A stretch of DNA of 64,000 nt from assembly GCF_000717335.1 (NCBI RefSeq), contig NZ_JNYZ01000021.1, positions 178,156 to 242,155 of the forward strand, in the 5' to 3' direction. The stretch comes from Amycolatopsis jejuensis. Its GTDB lineage: Bacteria; Actinomycetota; Actinomycetes; Mycobacteriales; Pseudonocardiaceae. Positions 49,577 through 58,953 of this stretch are shown here, in pieces (the stretch's first letter is position 1; every line of letters starts with the position of its first letter). Under the pieces are notes generated by a model. It had not been told where the DNA came from and ran no database searches. It saw only the letters and a program-made list of their open reading frames with translations. The position numbers and the translations under genes are program-made.

Positions 49577-52318
49577 ATGGCCAGCAAGTCAGCCGAGCAA
49601 CGCAACCGCGTGCAGACCGCGCTCGACCGGGTCCGCCACCAGATCGGGCTCGTCCTCGGCGCCGCCGCCGGCGCGCGCGAGATGGCCGAGGCCGAGGTGT
49701 CGCGGCTGACCCTGGAACAGGAAATCGTCCGCGTCGGCATGAACCAGGCCGACGCGGAGCAACAGGCGGAGTGGGCCCGGCATCCGGCCGCGCACGAGGT
49801 GTTCGCCGCGCTCGGCGGTACCCGCAACGCCTTCTACACCGACTGGAGTGCCGGCCCCGGCTCGCTGCGCGACCTCGTCGCCGCGCACGCGCCGGGACCG
49901 GCCGGGCGGCCGCCGAGCGAATGGCTCGGCCGGGTCGGCACCCACCCCGGCATCACCGCGCCGGAGCTGTGGCGGGTCGGTTCGGCGACCGCGGCCAGAC
50001 GCGACATCTCCCGCACGTTCGACGTCGCCGTCCCGCTGCTCGACGAATCGCACCTGGCCATCACGTCGGCGCCGAAAACGCGGCCGGTGGTCGACGCGAT
50101 CGTGCAGGGCCTGCTGATGCGCGTGCTGTCGGCGTTCGAACCGGGCGCGGTGAAAATCCACCTCTGGGACATCGGGCAGCTCACCGCGATCCTGCCCGAC
50201 CTGTACCCGCTCAGCCGCACCAGCGCGCTGTCGCTGTACGACCCGACCCGGCTCGAAGACCTCCTCGACGAGCTCGCCGGGCACATCCGCCGCATCCACG
50301 CCACCGGGATGCAGGCCGGACACACTTCGTTGCGGGAACTGCGAAAAGCCACCGGACAGCGGCTCGAGCCGTACCGCATCGCGGTGCTGTACGGCAACGG
50401 CGAAACCCTCGACGCCGAACGCGCCCGCGACCTCAAGCGCGTGGCCAGCGGCGCGCTCGCGGCGGGAATCTGCCTGATCCTGGTGGACGTCCCCACCGCG
50501 GTGAGCGCGTCGATCGAAACGCTCAGCCTCCTCGACGAACGCCGTGCGGTCAGCAGTATGACCGGCAGCGACCTGGCCGTGGACCTCGATCCGCCGTTGC
50601 CGTCGGGGCAGGTCATTCGCGCGGCGGGGCGGATCGCCGAAGCGCTCATCGCCAAACAGGGTGGCCCGCGGTCGTTCGGCGACCTGATGCCCACCGAGGT
50701 CGGGCAGGAAAGCTCAGCCCGGGAACTGCGCGCGCCGATCGGGTTCCACGAGGGCGAAGCCGTGGAAGTGGTGATCGGCGACGCGAGCCCGCACGCGCTC
50801 ATCGGCGGGCCCAGCGGGTCGGGCAAGACGAACTTCCTCTACGCGCTGCTGGGCAGCCTCGCCGCGCGGTACACGCCGGACGAGCTGGCGTTGTACCTGT
50901 TGGACTTCAAGGAAGGCGTGTCGTTCGCCGGGCTTGCCCCCGGCCGCAAGGATTCCAGCTGGCTGCCGCACGCGAAACTGGTCGGCGTCAACGTGAACAC
51001 CGACCGCGAGTTCGGGCTGGCGCTGCTGCGGTATCTCGCCGACGAGCTGCGCCGCCGGTCCGCCGCGGCCAAGGAGCACGAGGTCACCAACCTCGCTGAC
51101 CTGCGGGAACAGGATCCGGGCGGACATTGGCCGCGGATCGTCGCGGTGATCGACGAGTTCCAGTACCTCTTCGCGGGCCGCGACCAGGTCACCGCGCAGG
51201 CCACGCAACTGCTCGAAGACATCGCGCGCCGCGGGCGTTCGCAGGGGATCCACCTCGTGCTGGCGAGCCAGGACGTCGCCGGGATCGAGGCATTCTGGGG
51301 TAAACCGGCGGTATTCGAGCAGTGCACGCTGCGGATTGCGATGCCGAAGGCGCGCCGGGTGCTGGCGGAAACGAACAACGCGGCGGTGTCCGCACCCAAG
51401 TGGCATGCGGTGATCAACCACGATTCCGGCGTGGCACACGGAAATCAGCTCGCACACGTACCGGATGCCAGCAGCCGTAACGTATTCGTCGATCTACAGC
51501 GGCAGTTGTGGGAGCTCTACTCCGGACGGTTCCCCCGGCCGCGCCTTTTCGACGGCGCGCATTCGCCGGTGCTGGAACAATTCCCGGCCTACACCGAGCT
51601 CAAGCCGAGTTCCCGCCCGCGGGCGCTGCTGGGCCAGTCGATCGACGTCACCGAGGCGGCCTGTGGCGTCGAGCTCCCTCGGGCACCCGGGCGGAATGTC
51701 GCGGTGCTAGGCGGCGCTACGGCCGAGGCGTTGTCCATTATGGACTCATCCGCGCGATCGCTTGCCCGGCAGCTCGAACCCGGCGAGGCCGAGTTCCTGC
51801 TCAGCTGCCCGATCGAATCGTGCGCGCCCGCGGTGCTGGAGCTGAAGGAGCGGCTGGAGGCAGAAGGCCATGCCGCAACGCTCACCGACGACCTGCCTGC
51901 CGCGCTCACGTCGATTGCCGAATCGATGTCCCCACGGATTCTGCTGCTGTACGGAGTGGACGCCGCGTTGCCTTCCCTGGAGGCAAAAGCCGTCGGACAG
52001 CCCAAGAGCGGCCTCGATCACCTGCGCACGCTGCTCAAAAACGGGCCTGCACATGGTATCCACACCATCGGCTGGTGGCGCAGCATCGCGCGGCTGAAGG
52101 ACACGCTCGGCTTCGGCGGCACCGACGACATCGGCACCTGGGCCGCGCTGGACGTGCAGGGCAACGAACTGGCCCCGTTCGCCGCGGGCCAGGTCGTGCA
52201 TTGGTCGCCCCGGCCCGGCCGTGCGTTGTTCTTCGACCGCACCACGCACGGGGCGCCGGAGGTCATCATTCCGTTCCAGCGCCCGGAAACCGATCCGCCA
52301 CTCGGAGGTACGCCGTGA
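49577..52318 (+). CDS. FtsK/SpoIIIE-type ATPase (EccC-like, two modules)
   Basis: An ATPase of 913 residues. An N-terminal coiled region of about 75 residues is followed by an extended domain to about 390. The active module has Walker A GGPSGSGKTNFLYALLG near 416, then YLLDFKEGVSFAGLA, and Walker B IVAVIDEFQYLFAG near 525. The C-terminal 220 residues look like a degenerate second P-loop module (VAVLGGATAEALSIMDSSA) with no GK[ST]. No membrane helices are seen, unlike FtsK or EccCa. It could be a translocation motor for the two short helical proteins or a DNA motor. Confidence 0.85.
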   Translation: MASKSAEQRNRVQTALDRVRHQIGLVLGAAAGAREMAEAEVSRLTLEQEIVRVGMNQADAEQQAEWARHPAAHEVFAALGGTRNAFYTDWSAGPGSLRDLVAAHAPGPAGRPPSEWLGRVGTHPGITAPELWRVGSATAARRDISRTFDVAVPLLDESHLAITSAPKTRPVVDAIVQGLLMRVLSAFEPGAVKIHLWDIGQLTAILPDLYPLSRTSALSLYDPTRLEDLLDELAGHIRRIHATGMQAGHTSLRELRKATGQRLEPYRIAVLYGNGETLDAERARDLKRVASGALAAGICLILVDVPTAVSASIETLSLLDERRAVSSMTGSDLAVDLDPPLPSGQVIRAAGRIAEALIAKQGGPRSFGDLMPTEVGQESSARELRAPIGFHEGEAVEVVIGDASPHALIGGPSGSGKTNFLYALLGSLAARYTPDELALYLLDFKEGVSFAGLAPGRKDSSWLPHAKLVGVNVNTDREFGLALLRYLADELRRRSAAAKEHEVTNLADLREQDPGGHWPRIVAVIDEFQYLFAGRDQVTAQATQLLEDIARRGRSQGIHLVLASQDVAGIEAFWGKPAVFEQCTLRIAMPKARRVLAETNNAAVSAPKWHAVINHDSGVAHGNQLAHVPDASSRNVFVDLQRQLWELYSGRFPRPRLFDGAHSPVLEQFPAYTELKPSSRPRALLGQSIDVTEAACGVELPRAPGRNVAVLGGATAEALSIMDSSARSLARQLEPGEAEFLLSCPIESCAPAVLELKERLEAEGHAATLTDDLPAALTSIAESMSPRILLLYGVDAALPSLEAKAVGQPKSGLDHLRTLLKNGPAHGIHTIGWWRSIARLKDTLGFGGTDDIGTWAALDVQGNELAPFAAGQVVHWSPRPGRALFFDRTTHGAPEVIIPFQRPETDPPLGGTP

Positions 52319-52686
52319 CCGGGGAACTCGCCAGTCCCGCTATGCGGTACAAGGAAATCGTGGGCCTCGCCCGCGGTTCGGCGGACAATCTGCGGGCGTG
52401 GGAACTCGCCAGGGGCGAAGAGATCGAACGCCAGCTGGCCGACGCGCACGCTGCCGTCGCCACCGCGCAGGAGCGCGAGGAGAAGGCCCGCGAACGCGCC
52501 GGCCGCTGGTGGAAAATGGCCCTGCACAACGTTTCCCGGCTCGCGTTCGTCGAGGCCCTCGACGATCCCGAGCCGGTGCCCACCGCCCGGCCGCAGTACC
52601 TGGACCGCTACCTGGAAGAGGTCAAGCCGAGCTACCAGGAGCTGGTACAGGCCGTACTGGGACTGGGCTGGCGGGCGAAACGCTAA
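52315..52686 (+). CDS. Coiled-coil protein of the FtsK operon
   Basis: A 123-residue protein with a charged coiled coil at about 30-65 (EEIERQLADAHAAVATAQER) and a helical C-terminus. GTG 52315 overlaps the ATPase stop as GTGA, so the two are coupled. No family is recognised; it may tether or regulate the ATPase. The stop overlaps the convergent nuclease stop by 4 bp. Confidence 0.78.
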   Translation: MTGELASPAMRYKEIVGLARGSADNLRAWELARGEEIERQLADAHAAVATAQEREEKARERAGRWWKMALHNVSRLAFVEALDDPEPVPTARPQYLDRYLEEVKPSYQELVQAVLGLGWRAKR

Positions 52687-55166
52687 GCCGTGCGGCCAAG
52701 TAGCCGGTCCAGCTGGTCCAGCAGGTCGTAAATCGTGTCCTGCAAAGGGTTTCCGGCCGAGGGGCGCATTCGCAGCACCTGCGGGTCGTGGTCGCTGGCC
52801 TGGTCGGCGAACTCCGCGTTGACGTGCACTACGTCGTAGTCCACGCCGCGCGGGGCGGCCGACGTCAGGATGTGGTCGAGCACCTGCGACTGCCCCTCGA
52901 AAACGTAGCTGTACCGCTCCTCCGGCGGCAGCGTCGCGATCAAGTCCTTCAGTAGCCCGCCCGACGTGAGCTTCGCCAAGGCCAGCGAGAACTGGTAGTC
53001 GTTCAGGTCTCCGGCAACCACCACATTGGCCTTCGCGGCGGCCAGCTGCGACACAAAGCCCTGCAGCACAGTCGCCTGCTTCAACCGCTGGACCTCGGAG
53101 CTGCGGGTCGGCGGCTGGTACCGGCCGTGCGTCGGCTGGTCGCCACCCTTGGAGTTGAAGTGGTTCGCGATCACGAACACGGTACGACCACGGAAAACGA
53201 ACTCGCCCGCCAGCGGCTTACGGCTGTCGGTCCACGCCTCGTTCCCCGGGTCGATCCGCCCGGGCGACTGGGTGAGATGCGTCTTCCCATGATCGGTGAC
53301 CACGCCGACGGCCGCCGTCGGGCTGCCACCCGGATGATCCACAAAGGACACTCGCGCCGGGTTGAAGAGGAAGCCGACCCGGATGTTGCCACCGGGTTGT
53401 CCACCGTCCTTGTCGTTCACCGGGTCGATCTGCCGCCATTCATAACGGGGACCACCCGCCGCGACAATGGCGTCAGTGAACTTCCGGAGCGTCGCATCTG
53501 CATCGACTACGCCGTCGTCCTTGGCCCCGCTGTTGTCCTGGATTTCTTCCAGGGTAACGACATCCGGCGTAGCGAGATTGTCCACAATGCCGTGTGCCAG
53601 CTGTGAATACTTGGTGTCCGAATCGGACGGTGCGAGGTTTTCGACATTGTACGTCGCCACCGAAAGCTCACCCGGACGCTGGCGTCGCGTGGTTTCCTTC
53701 TGCAGCTGGTTGTCCTTCGTCGCTCCGAGCTGCGACGCGAGAAGGGTGTAGCCGCCGAAATTGCTGTACTCGACCGGCCCGGAAGTGACGCCGGTGAGCA
53801 CGTCACCCGTATTGGCCTTCGGGAATTGGCCGGGAATGATCGACTGGACCTTCAGCACCCCGGTATTGATCTTGTCGTAACCGAGGTACACCGTCCCACC
53901 GCGCGGCGTCGGATTCTGCTGCGGCTTGGTGGTCACATAAAGCTCACCGAATTTGTTGCTGGGGCCGACCACCCGCGCATCGGAAATCTGGACGATCTCG
54001 CTCTCGTGGGACTCCCAGAAGTCGAGCGAGTATTTCGACGGCTCCAGCGGCAACGGCTCGATGTTGCCGCCCGTGTTGGGGGCCAGCGCGTCGGGCACCT
54101 GGTTCAACGCTGCTGGGCTGGGCAACGGGTTTCCGTGCGACCCGACTGTCCACTGTGCACTCGTCAGTTCCGTGAGCGACTGGTAGTTCGACGTCGCCGG
54201 AGCATCCGGGTAGTACTCCTTCACCGTGCCCTGTGCGGTGACCGCATCGCCGACCGCGACGGCAGGCGTGGTGGATCCGGTGAACACGAACAGGCCCTCG
54301 CTGGTCCGCGGGTCGCTGTCCGGATTCGGGTCGGTGAGCCAGAACCCGCGCGCCGAGCCGAAGCTGCGCAAGGCGGTGACGACCCCGGTGACGTCGCCGA
54401 CCTTCTTGTCCTTGAACGGCGAAATCCTGGTGGTGCCTTGGATTTCGTGGATCTTCGCCGACACCGGCGGCTCACCGGGCTCGGACCCGGTGGTCTCGCC
54501 CTTGGTGTTGGTGGGCGTCGGAGCGCCGACGGTGAAGTCCGCGTCGTTGTTGTCGGTGTCGGCGAGCGTGGCGCCGCGGGCGACGGACGTCGTGTTGGCC
54601 GGCGAAGCGGCCGGGAGCCCCTCGCGCACCACGGCGGCGCCGAAGCCCACGAGGTCCTTGACCCGCGAGTCGGCCGCGCAGTCGGCGGCGGTCTTGCAGG
54701 TCAGCGGCGCGGTGTCGGAGACGAGCGCGACCGTACCGGCGGTTGCGGACAGCGCGATGGTCCCGCTCGCGTCCGGCGTCGGCAAGGCGACCGTTCCCCC
54801 GTTGCCCTTGCCCTCCTCGACCAGGTAACGGCCGCCGGCGGCTACGGACCCGCTCAGTTTGGTGACCTGCCAGGTGCTCGACGTGCCCGCGGAGGCAGGC
54901 AGGTACTGGACGCTGTAGCCGTCGAGCGCGACCGCCGAGCCCCCGCGGTTGCCGAGCTCGACGAAGTCGTTGGTCAGCGTGGCATTGGCGTTGCCGCCAC
55001 CGCCGTACACCTCGGCGATGAGCGCGTCGGCACTCGGCGCTGCCGAAGCAGGCCCGGCCAGGCCACCGAGCACGAGGGCAGCGACGGTTACCGGCACTGC
55101 ACCCTTTCTGGTCAACGTTCCCCCACCGGCGCTGCGGCCCCCGGCAGGACGACGGGATATGGTCAC
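52683..55166 (-). CDS. Secreted endonuclease/exonuclease/phosphatase with lamin-tail domain (ExeM/NucH-like)
   Basis: An extracellular nuclease of about 827 residues. A Sec signal ends with PASAAPSADA. A lamin-tail domain begins LIAEVYGGGGNANATLTNDF. An OB-fold-like region lies at about 250-480. The EEP domain has LSVATYNVENLAP (metal Asn), VVTLEEIQDNSG (metal Glu), VVAGDLNDYQFS (catalytic Asp/Asn) and DQASDHDPQVL (catalytic His). GTG 55166 has AGGGGA upstream; GTG 55184 is an alternative. It probably degrades extracellular DNA. Confidence 0.9.
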   Translation of the reverse strand: MTISRRPAGGRSAGGGTLTRKGAVPVTVAALVLGGLAGPASAAPSADALIAEVYGGGGNANATLTNDFVELGNRGGSAVALDGYSVQYLPASAGTSSTWQVTKLSGSVAAGGRYLVEEGKGNGGTVALPTPDASGTIALSATAGTVALVSDTAPLTCKTAADCAADSRVKDLVGFGAAVVREGLPAASPANTTSVARGATLADTDNNDADFTVGAPTPTNTKGETTGSEPGEPPVSAKIHEIQGTTRISPFKDKKVGDVTGVVTALRSFGSARGFWLTDPNPDSDPRTSEGLFVFTGSTTPAVAVGDAVTAQGTVKEYYPDAPATSNYQSLTELTSAQWTVGSHGNPLPSPAALNQVPDALAPNTGGNIEPLPLEPSKYSLDFWESHESEIVQISDARVVGPSNKFGELYVTTKPQQNPTPRGGTVYLGYDKINTGVLKVQSIIPGQFPKANTGDVLTGVTSGPVEYSNFGGYTLLASQLGATKDNQLQKETTRRQRPGELSVATYNVENLAPSDSDTKYSQLAHGIVDNLATPDVVTLEEIQDNSGAKDDGVVDADATLRKFTDAIVAAGGPRYEWRQIDPVNDKDGGQPGGNIRVGFLFNPARVSFVDHPGGSPTAAVGVVTDHGKTHLTQSPGRIDPGNEAWTDSRKPLAGEFVFRGRTVFVIANHFNSKGGDQPTHGRYQPPTRSSEVQRLKQATVLQGFVSQLAAAKANVVVAGDLNDYQFSLALAKLTSGGLLKDLIATLPPEERYSYVFEGQSQVLDHILTSAAPRGVDYDVVHVNAEFADQASDHDPQVLRMRPSAGNPLQDTIYDLLDQLDRLLGRTA

Positions 55167-55291
55167 CCTGAGTCCCCTCTGCACGACAACGGTCGAGGCA
55201 TCGTCCCCCGAACAAACGAAGCGGAGGAAGACGAAAAGGCAACGATTCGTGACGAGCTGGAGGGATTTTCCTCCTTTGGACGGGTTGACAG

Positions 55292-56350
55292 ATGATCACG
55301 CTCGTACTCGGCGGAGACGTCAACCTGCAGGGCCGCGCGAACCCGGAATCGGCGCTCGCCCCGCTGACCTCGCTGCTCACCGGCGCCGACGTGCGGTTCG
55401 TGAACCTCGAAGGCCCGCTGTCCGGGTCGACCGGCGTGGACATCCCACACAAACCGGACTGGCGGCATTCGCCGCCGGAAATGGTCACCGCCCTGACCGC
55501 GGCCCGGATCGACGTGGTGTCGATGGCGAACAACGTCGCCTACCCGCCAGCCGCCGCAATGGCGAGCCTCGCCGTCCTCGATCGCGCCGGGATCGCGCAT
55601 TGCGGTGCAGGCGCGAACTTCCGCGAAGCACACGCACCGGCCGTCCTCGACCGGCCCGGCGGCCGCGTCGCGTTTCTCGCCTACACCTCGCTGTGCTGGC
55701 CGGTCGGACAGGAAGCGCTCGCCGATTCGCCTGGCGTCGCGACGGCGTCGGCCTACACGGCGTACCAACCGGACCCGCGCGTGCTGGACACCCCCGGCCG
55801 CCCGCCGATCGTGCACACGACCCCGGTCCCGGGCGACCTGGACCAGCTGGTCAGTGATGTCCGGCAGGCCCGCGCGACAGCCGGGTACGTCGTGGTCTCC
55901 ATGCATTGGGGCCTGCCCGGCGACGAGCTGACCGAGTACCAGATCGCTTACGCGCACGCGATCATCGACGCCGGAGCCGACCTCGTGGTGGGCCACGGAC
56001 CGCACACCGTGCAGGCGGTGGAGGTGTATCGCGGCCGGCCGATCCTCTACAGCCTCGGCAACCTCGTGTTCGACTGGCCCGCCATGCACAGCCGGTACCG
56101 CGACGGGCTGCTCGCCGGGTGCGTACTCGGCGAGCGGCCGTGGGTCGAGCTGGTGCCGGTGCGCCGGAACGAGGACAACGAATGCCTGCCGCTCACCGGT
56201 TCCGCCGCGAGCGAAGCGCTTGAGCGACTGGTGGATTTGTCGGCCCGGCAAGGCACCAAGGTGACTGTTGGTGATGGCATCGCGACTGTGGAGGGACTTC
56301 GCAGTGACATCACGCCCTCCGGCGTCACCCGGACGGCCCATCTGCCTTAA
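55292..56350 (+). CDS. CapA/PgsA-family metallophosphoesterase-like protein
   Basis: A protein of 352 residues of the PGA_cap/CapA family. Metal-site motifs are LVLGGDVNLQG at the start, FVNLEGPLSG, DVVSMANNVAY, VVSMHWGLPGDEL and VVGHGPHTVQAVEVYRG. There is no signal peptide or membrane helix, so it is cytoplasmic or leaderless, unlike capsule-type CapA. It may have a hydrolase role instead; no capsule genes adjoin. Confidence 0.87.
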   Translation: MITLVLGGDVNLQGRANPESALAPLTSLLTGADVRFVNLEGPLSGSTGVDIPHKPDWRHSPPEMVTALTAARIDVVSMANNVAYPPAAAMASLAVLDRAGIAHCGAGANFREAHAPAVLDRPGGRVAFLAYTSLCWPVGQEALADSPGVATASAYTAYQPDPRVLDTPGRPPIVHTTPVPGDLDQLVSDVRQARATAGYVVVSMHWGLPGDELTEYQIAYAHAIIDAGADLVVGHGPHTVQAVEVYRGRPILYSLGNLVFDWPAMHSRYRDGLLAGCVLGERPWVELVPVRRNEDNECLPLTGSAASEALERLVDLSARQGTKVTVGDGIATVEGLRSDITPSGVTRTAHLP

Positions 56351-56701
56351 ATGCAGCTCAAGCCCGGGGTCAGCCGGTACCCGGCGGGAGTACTTTACCG
56401 AGGAGCGCACGGGAATGTGGCCCAGACCACGTCCGGACCGACCCCGGTGCTCACAGGTCGCACCGCGCGGGGGGAGGCGACACGATCACATGGGGGTTGA
56501 TCGTGGTCGGCTTGCGCGCAGGTGCCACCGCCCGGGAAGAAGCCGCGGGCGCGGGAGTTCCCGCTTCACCCGCGACCGCGGCTCCACGGTTTTGCCCCGG
56601 GGAAGCCTCGTGAGTGGCGAGGCAGGCACCGCTTTGCCGCGACCGGGAGCGCGGCAGGGGAGGAAGGCGGAGCCCCTCGCCACTCACGAGCACTTGTGCG
56701 G
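56351..56701. other. 351-bp intergenic region with nested hairpins
   Basis: No gene seen. The right part holds a perfect 15-bp inverted repeat, CTCGTGAGTGGCGAG at 56607-56621 and its complement at 56676-56690, enclosing GCCGCG/CGCGGC. A smaller GCGGGAG/TTCCCGC hairpin lies at about 56550-56564. It separates convergent genes and may terminate both. Confidence 0.6.
56607..56690. repeat. Long inverted repeat (15-bp arms) with internal hairpin
   Basis: The arms are perfectly complementary and lie 54 nt apart, with an inner GC-rich stem, so a branched RNA or cruciform could form. It lies 12 bp beyond the stop of the dioxygenase gene. Confidence 0.75.
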
Positions 56702-57616
56702 TCAGTACGGCCGATCGCCGACGATCGCGACGCGTTCGGCGATCCGCACGTGCGGGTGGTAGTCATTCACCGCATAGTGCTGGGTCGCGCGATTGTCCCA
56801 GAACGCCACCGAATTCCGCTGCCACCGGAACCGCACCTGGAACTCCGGGGTGTGTGCCTGCAGGAACAAGTACCGCAGCAGCCGGTCGCTCTCCGCGTGG
56901 TCCATGCCCACGATGTGCGTGGTGAACGCCTGATTCACGAACAGCGTGCGGCGTCCCGTTTCCGGATGCGTGCGGACGACGGGATGCTCGACCGGCGGGT
57001 ACGCGTCCTGCCAGCGGGCCAGCAGGTCCGGGTCGGTGAACCGGTCGAAACCGGGGATGAAGTCGTGTACCGCGGTGAGCCCGTCGATGCGCACGCGGAC
57101 GTCGGCGGGCAGATTGTCGTACGCCGCAGCCATGTCCGCCCACATCGTGTCGCCGCCGACGGGCGGGACCTCGACGAGCCGCAGCACCGAACCCAGCGCC
57201 GGGTTCGGCCGCCAGGTGACGTCGGTGTGCCAGATGTTTTCGTACCCGGGCATCCCCGCGGTACGGCTGAACCGCACGACGCGGTCGGAGTCACCTTGCT
57301 CGATGAACGGGTTGGTCTCCAGCTCACCCCAGTTGGCGGCGAAGGCGCGCTGCTGCTCGGCCGTGATGTGCTGGTCGCGGAAGAAAAGCACCTTCCACTC
57401 CAGCAGCGCGCGGCTCAGCTCGGCGCGCAGCCGCGGGGACACCGGCGCGCCGAGGTCGACCCCGGCGAGTTCGGCCCCGATCACGCGGCCGAGCGGGCGG
57501 AGGGTGAAAAGTTCGTAGGGACGGTTGTCGCCGGACAGCAGGACGCGCGGTCCCTCGACGATTCCGTGGTCCGGCGTGGTGGCCGGGCGCAAACGGGCAG
57601 GCAGGTCTACAGACAT
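56702..57616 (-). CDS. TauD/TfdA-family Fe(II)/2-oxoglutarate dioxygenase
   Basis: A non-haem iron dioxygenase of 304 residues. The iron site HxD is in NIWHTDVTWRPN near residue 130, and the distal His and 2-oxoglutarate Arg lie in FWDNRATQHYAVNDYHPHVR near 275. LRPLGRVIGAELAGVDL opens the domain. Family members oxidise taurine, alkyl sulfates or other small acids; the substrate here is unassigned and no transporter adjoins. The 57617-57945 gap contains a TCGGCTC/GAGCCGA stem close to the start but no recognised riboswitch. Confidence 0.9.
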   Translation of the reverse strand: MSVDLPARLRPATTPDHGIVEGPRVLLSGDNRPYELFTLRPLGRVIGAELAGVDLGAPVSPRLRAELSRALLEWKVLFFRDQHITAEQQRAFAANWGELETNPFIEQGDSDRVVRFSRTAGMPGYENIWHTDVTWRPNPALGSVLRLVEVPPVGGDTMWADMAAAYDNLPADVRVRIDGLTAVHDFIPGFDRFTDPDLLARWQDAYPPVEHPVVRTHPETGRRTLFVNQAFTTHIVGMDHAESDRLLRYLFLQAHTPEFQVRFRWQRNSVAFWDNRATQHYAVNDYHPHVRIAERVAIVGDRPY

Positions 57617-57945
57617 GGCGGTACTCCCGGAGAAAAGCAGGTGAATTCGGCTCGGTTCAGCGGAAAACGCCTACGCGGGAGGGGAGCCGAGACGACCGCG
57701 ACGCCTCAGGAGGGCGGCCACGCCCTCACCATCCGTCCGCGCCGGGACGCGGCCGGCTTGCGGCACTTCCCGGATCTCTGCCATGAAGTCGATGATGGCG
57801 GTGCCAGGACCCCACGGTCAAGGGCCCCCACGATGTGGAACCTTCGCACGCCCGGCCGAGTGACCTGGCTTGCCCGATGGGGTTAGATCTCTTGGCAGAA
57901 GGTGACGGGCTCCGGGCCGGCGCCTTCCCGGAAGCGGAGGTCCCG
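57617..57945. other. 329-bp intergenic region between dioxygenase and helical pair
   Basis: No gene seen on either strand. A TCGGCTC/GAGCCGA stem (about 57650-57690) lies near the dioxygenase start. Promoters for the two divergent transcription units are expected here. I compared it with SAM riboswitch consensus features and found no match. Confidence 0.45.
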
Positions 57946-58236
57946 ATGGCAGGTTCCACGAGCGAGCGGCTGCGTGCCGCCGCGGACTCGCTCGACCGGG
58001 CCGCCGCCGACGCAGACCAGGCGGCAGGCCGGTTCTCCGACGCCCGCCTCGAATCGACGCCGTGGGGGATTTCCGCACCGGCGCGGGAAATCGCCGCGCG
58101 CTGGGAAGCCGCGCTCGCCGCGCGGGACGTCGACGCGCGGGTACTCGGGGATGCGACGTCCGACCTCGCCGGGCATCTGCGGATGGCCGCGCACAACCCG
58201 CACCGCCCGACGGTCGCGACGGCGCTGCTCAGTTGA
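57946..58236 (+). CDS. ESX-associated-like helical protein (EspC/DUF2580-type)
   Basis: A 96-residue helical protein: SERLRAAADSLDRAAADADQ heptads, a mid-protein WGISAPAREIAARWEAAL, and a flexible tail. The layout resembles EspC/DUF2580 secretion-associated proteins of actinomycetes. ATG 57946 follows GCGGAGG. Its TGA overlaps the next ATG as TGATG. It may be secreted by an ESX machine encoded elsewhere. Confidence 0.7.
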   Translation: MAGSTSERLRAAADSLDRAAADADQAAGRFSDARLESTPWGISAPAREIAARWEAALAARDVDARVLGDATSDLAGHLRMAAHNPHRPTVATALLS

Positions 58237-58799
58237 TGCCGTTCCTCCACCCGGCGCTGGAAAAGGCGGCCGCCGCGCTGGCCCCGTTGCGGGCCGCAGC
58301 CGCCGGAGCAGGCGCGCCCGACCCGGTCGACGCGTTGCGCCGGATCGACTGTTCCCCGCAGGCAATCCGCGAATCGGCACGCATGCTGTCGAGCGGACGG
58401 GACGTGCTCGTGATGGCCCGGCTGGAGTTCGAACGCGGGGCACACCGCGCGGAACGCAAGTGGGGCGGCGAACCGGCCGCGCAGTTCCGTACCCGCGCCG
58501 ACGAACTGGACGTCCACTACCGCCAAGCCGCCGAAGCCGCCGCCCGCACCGCCGCGGTAGGCCTCGATCTGGCCGAACTCCTCGACCGGCTAGCCGACCA
58601 AACCGCCGCTCAGGTGGTGTCGATCGCCGAAGCCGCGTCCCGAGCAGCCGACGCACTGTTATCGGGCGACCGCTCCGCCGAAGTAAAGGTCCGCGAAGCC
58701 TGCGCCACCATCACCGAAGCCGTCGCCCGAGGCGTCGCAACGATCGGTGAGGCAACGACTTTCCTGGACCCCTTCGGCACCCCAGTCCTAGACGCCTAA
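58236..58799 (+). CDS. Helical protein paired with the EspC-like gene
   Basis: A 187-residue, Ala/Arg/Glu-rich, mostly helical protein. A central segment, VLVMARLEFERGAHRAERKW followed by GGEPAAQFRTRADEL, resembles WXG100-like helix-turn-helix hairpins. No signal peptide or membrane segment is evident. Translation is coupled to the upstream gene through TGATG. It is an ESX-associated candidate by context only. Confidence 0.65.
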   Translation: MPFLHPALEKAAAALAPLRAAAAGAGAPDPVDALRRIDCSPQAIRESARMLSSGRDVLVMARLEFERGAHRAERKWGGEPAAQFRTRADELDVHYRQAAEAAARTAAVGLDLAELLDRLADQTAAQVVSIAEAASRAADALLSGDRSAEVKVREACATITEAVARGVATIGEATTFLDPFGTPVLDA

Positions 58800-58850
58800 T
58801 GGTCCAGTCCTCCCCACGAGGAATACCAGCGTGACCCAGCGCTGGGGGTT

Positions 58851-58895
58851 CCGGGGGCTCGCCCCCGGGCGGGGTCCGGGGGTTGCACCCCCGGA
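58851..58895. terminator. Twin GC-rich hairpins between helical pair and tRNA-Ser
   Basis: Two perfect stems: CCGGGGGC-TC-GCCCCCGG (58851-58868) and TCCGGGGGT-TGC-ACCCCCGGA (58875-58895). They lie between convergent units and could terminate both; no U-run is present. Confidence 0.6.
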
Positions 58896-58953
58896 AACAC
58901 GGCGAGCGAGGCGGGTCGACGCTCTCCGTCGACACACCTCGCCCACTCGCGAG

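Noticed and set aside
49055..52686. Canonical ESX/type VII secretion locus
   Set aside because: No EccB, EccD, EccE, MycP or WXG motif; the ATPase lacks membrane helices.
57617..57945. SAM-type riboswitch upstream of the TauD-type gene
   Set aside because: Only a 7-bp stem was found; none of the conserved SAM-I, SAM-II or SAM-IV core segments that I know is present.
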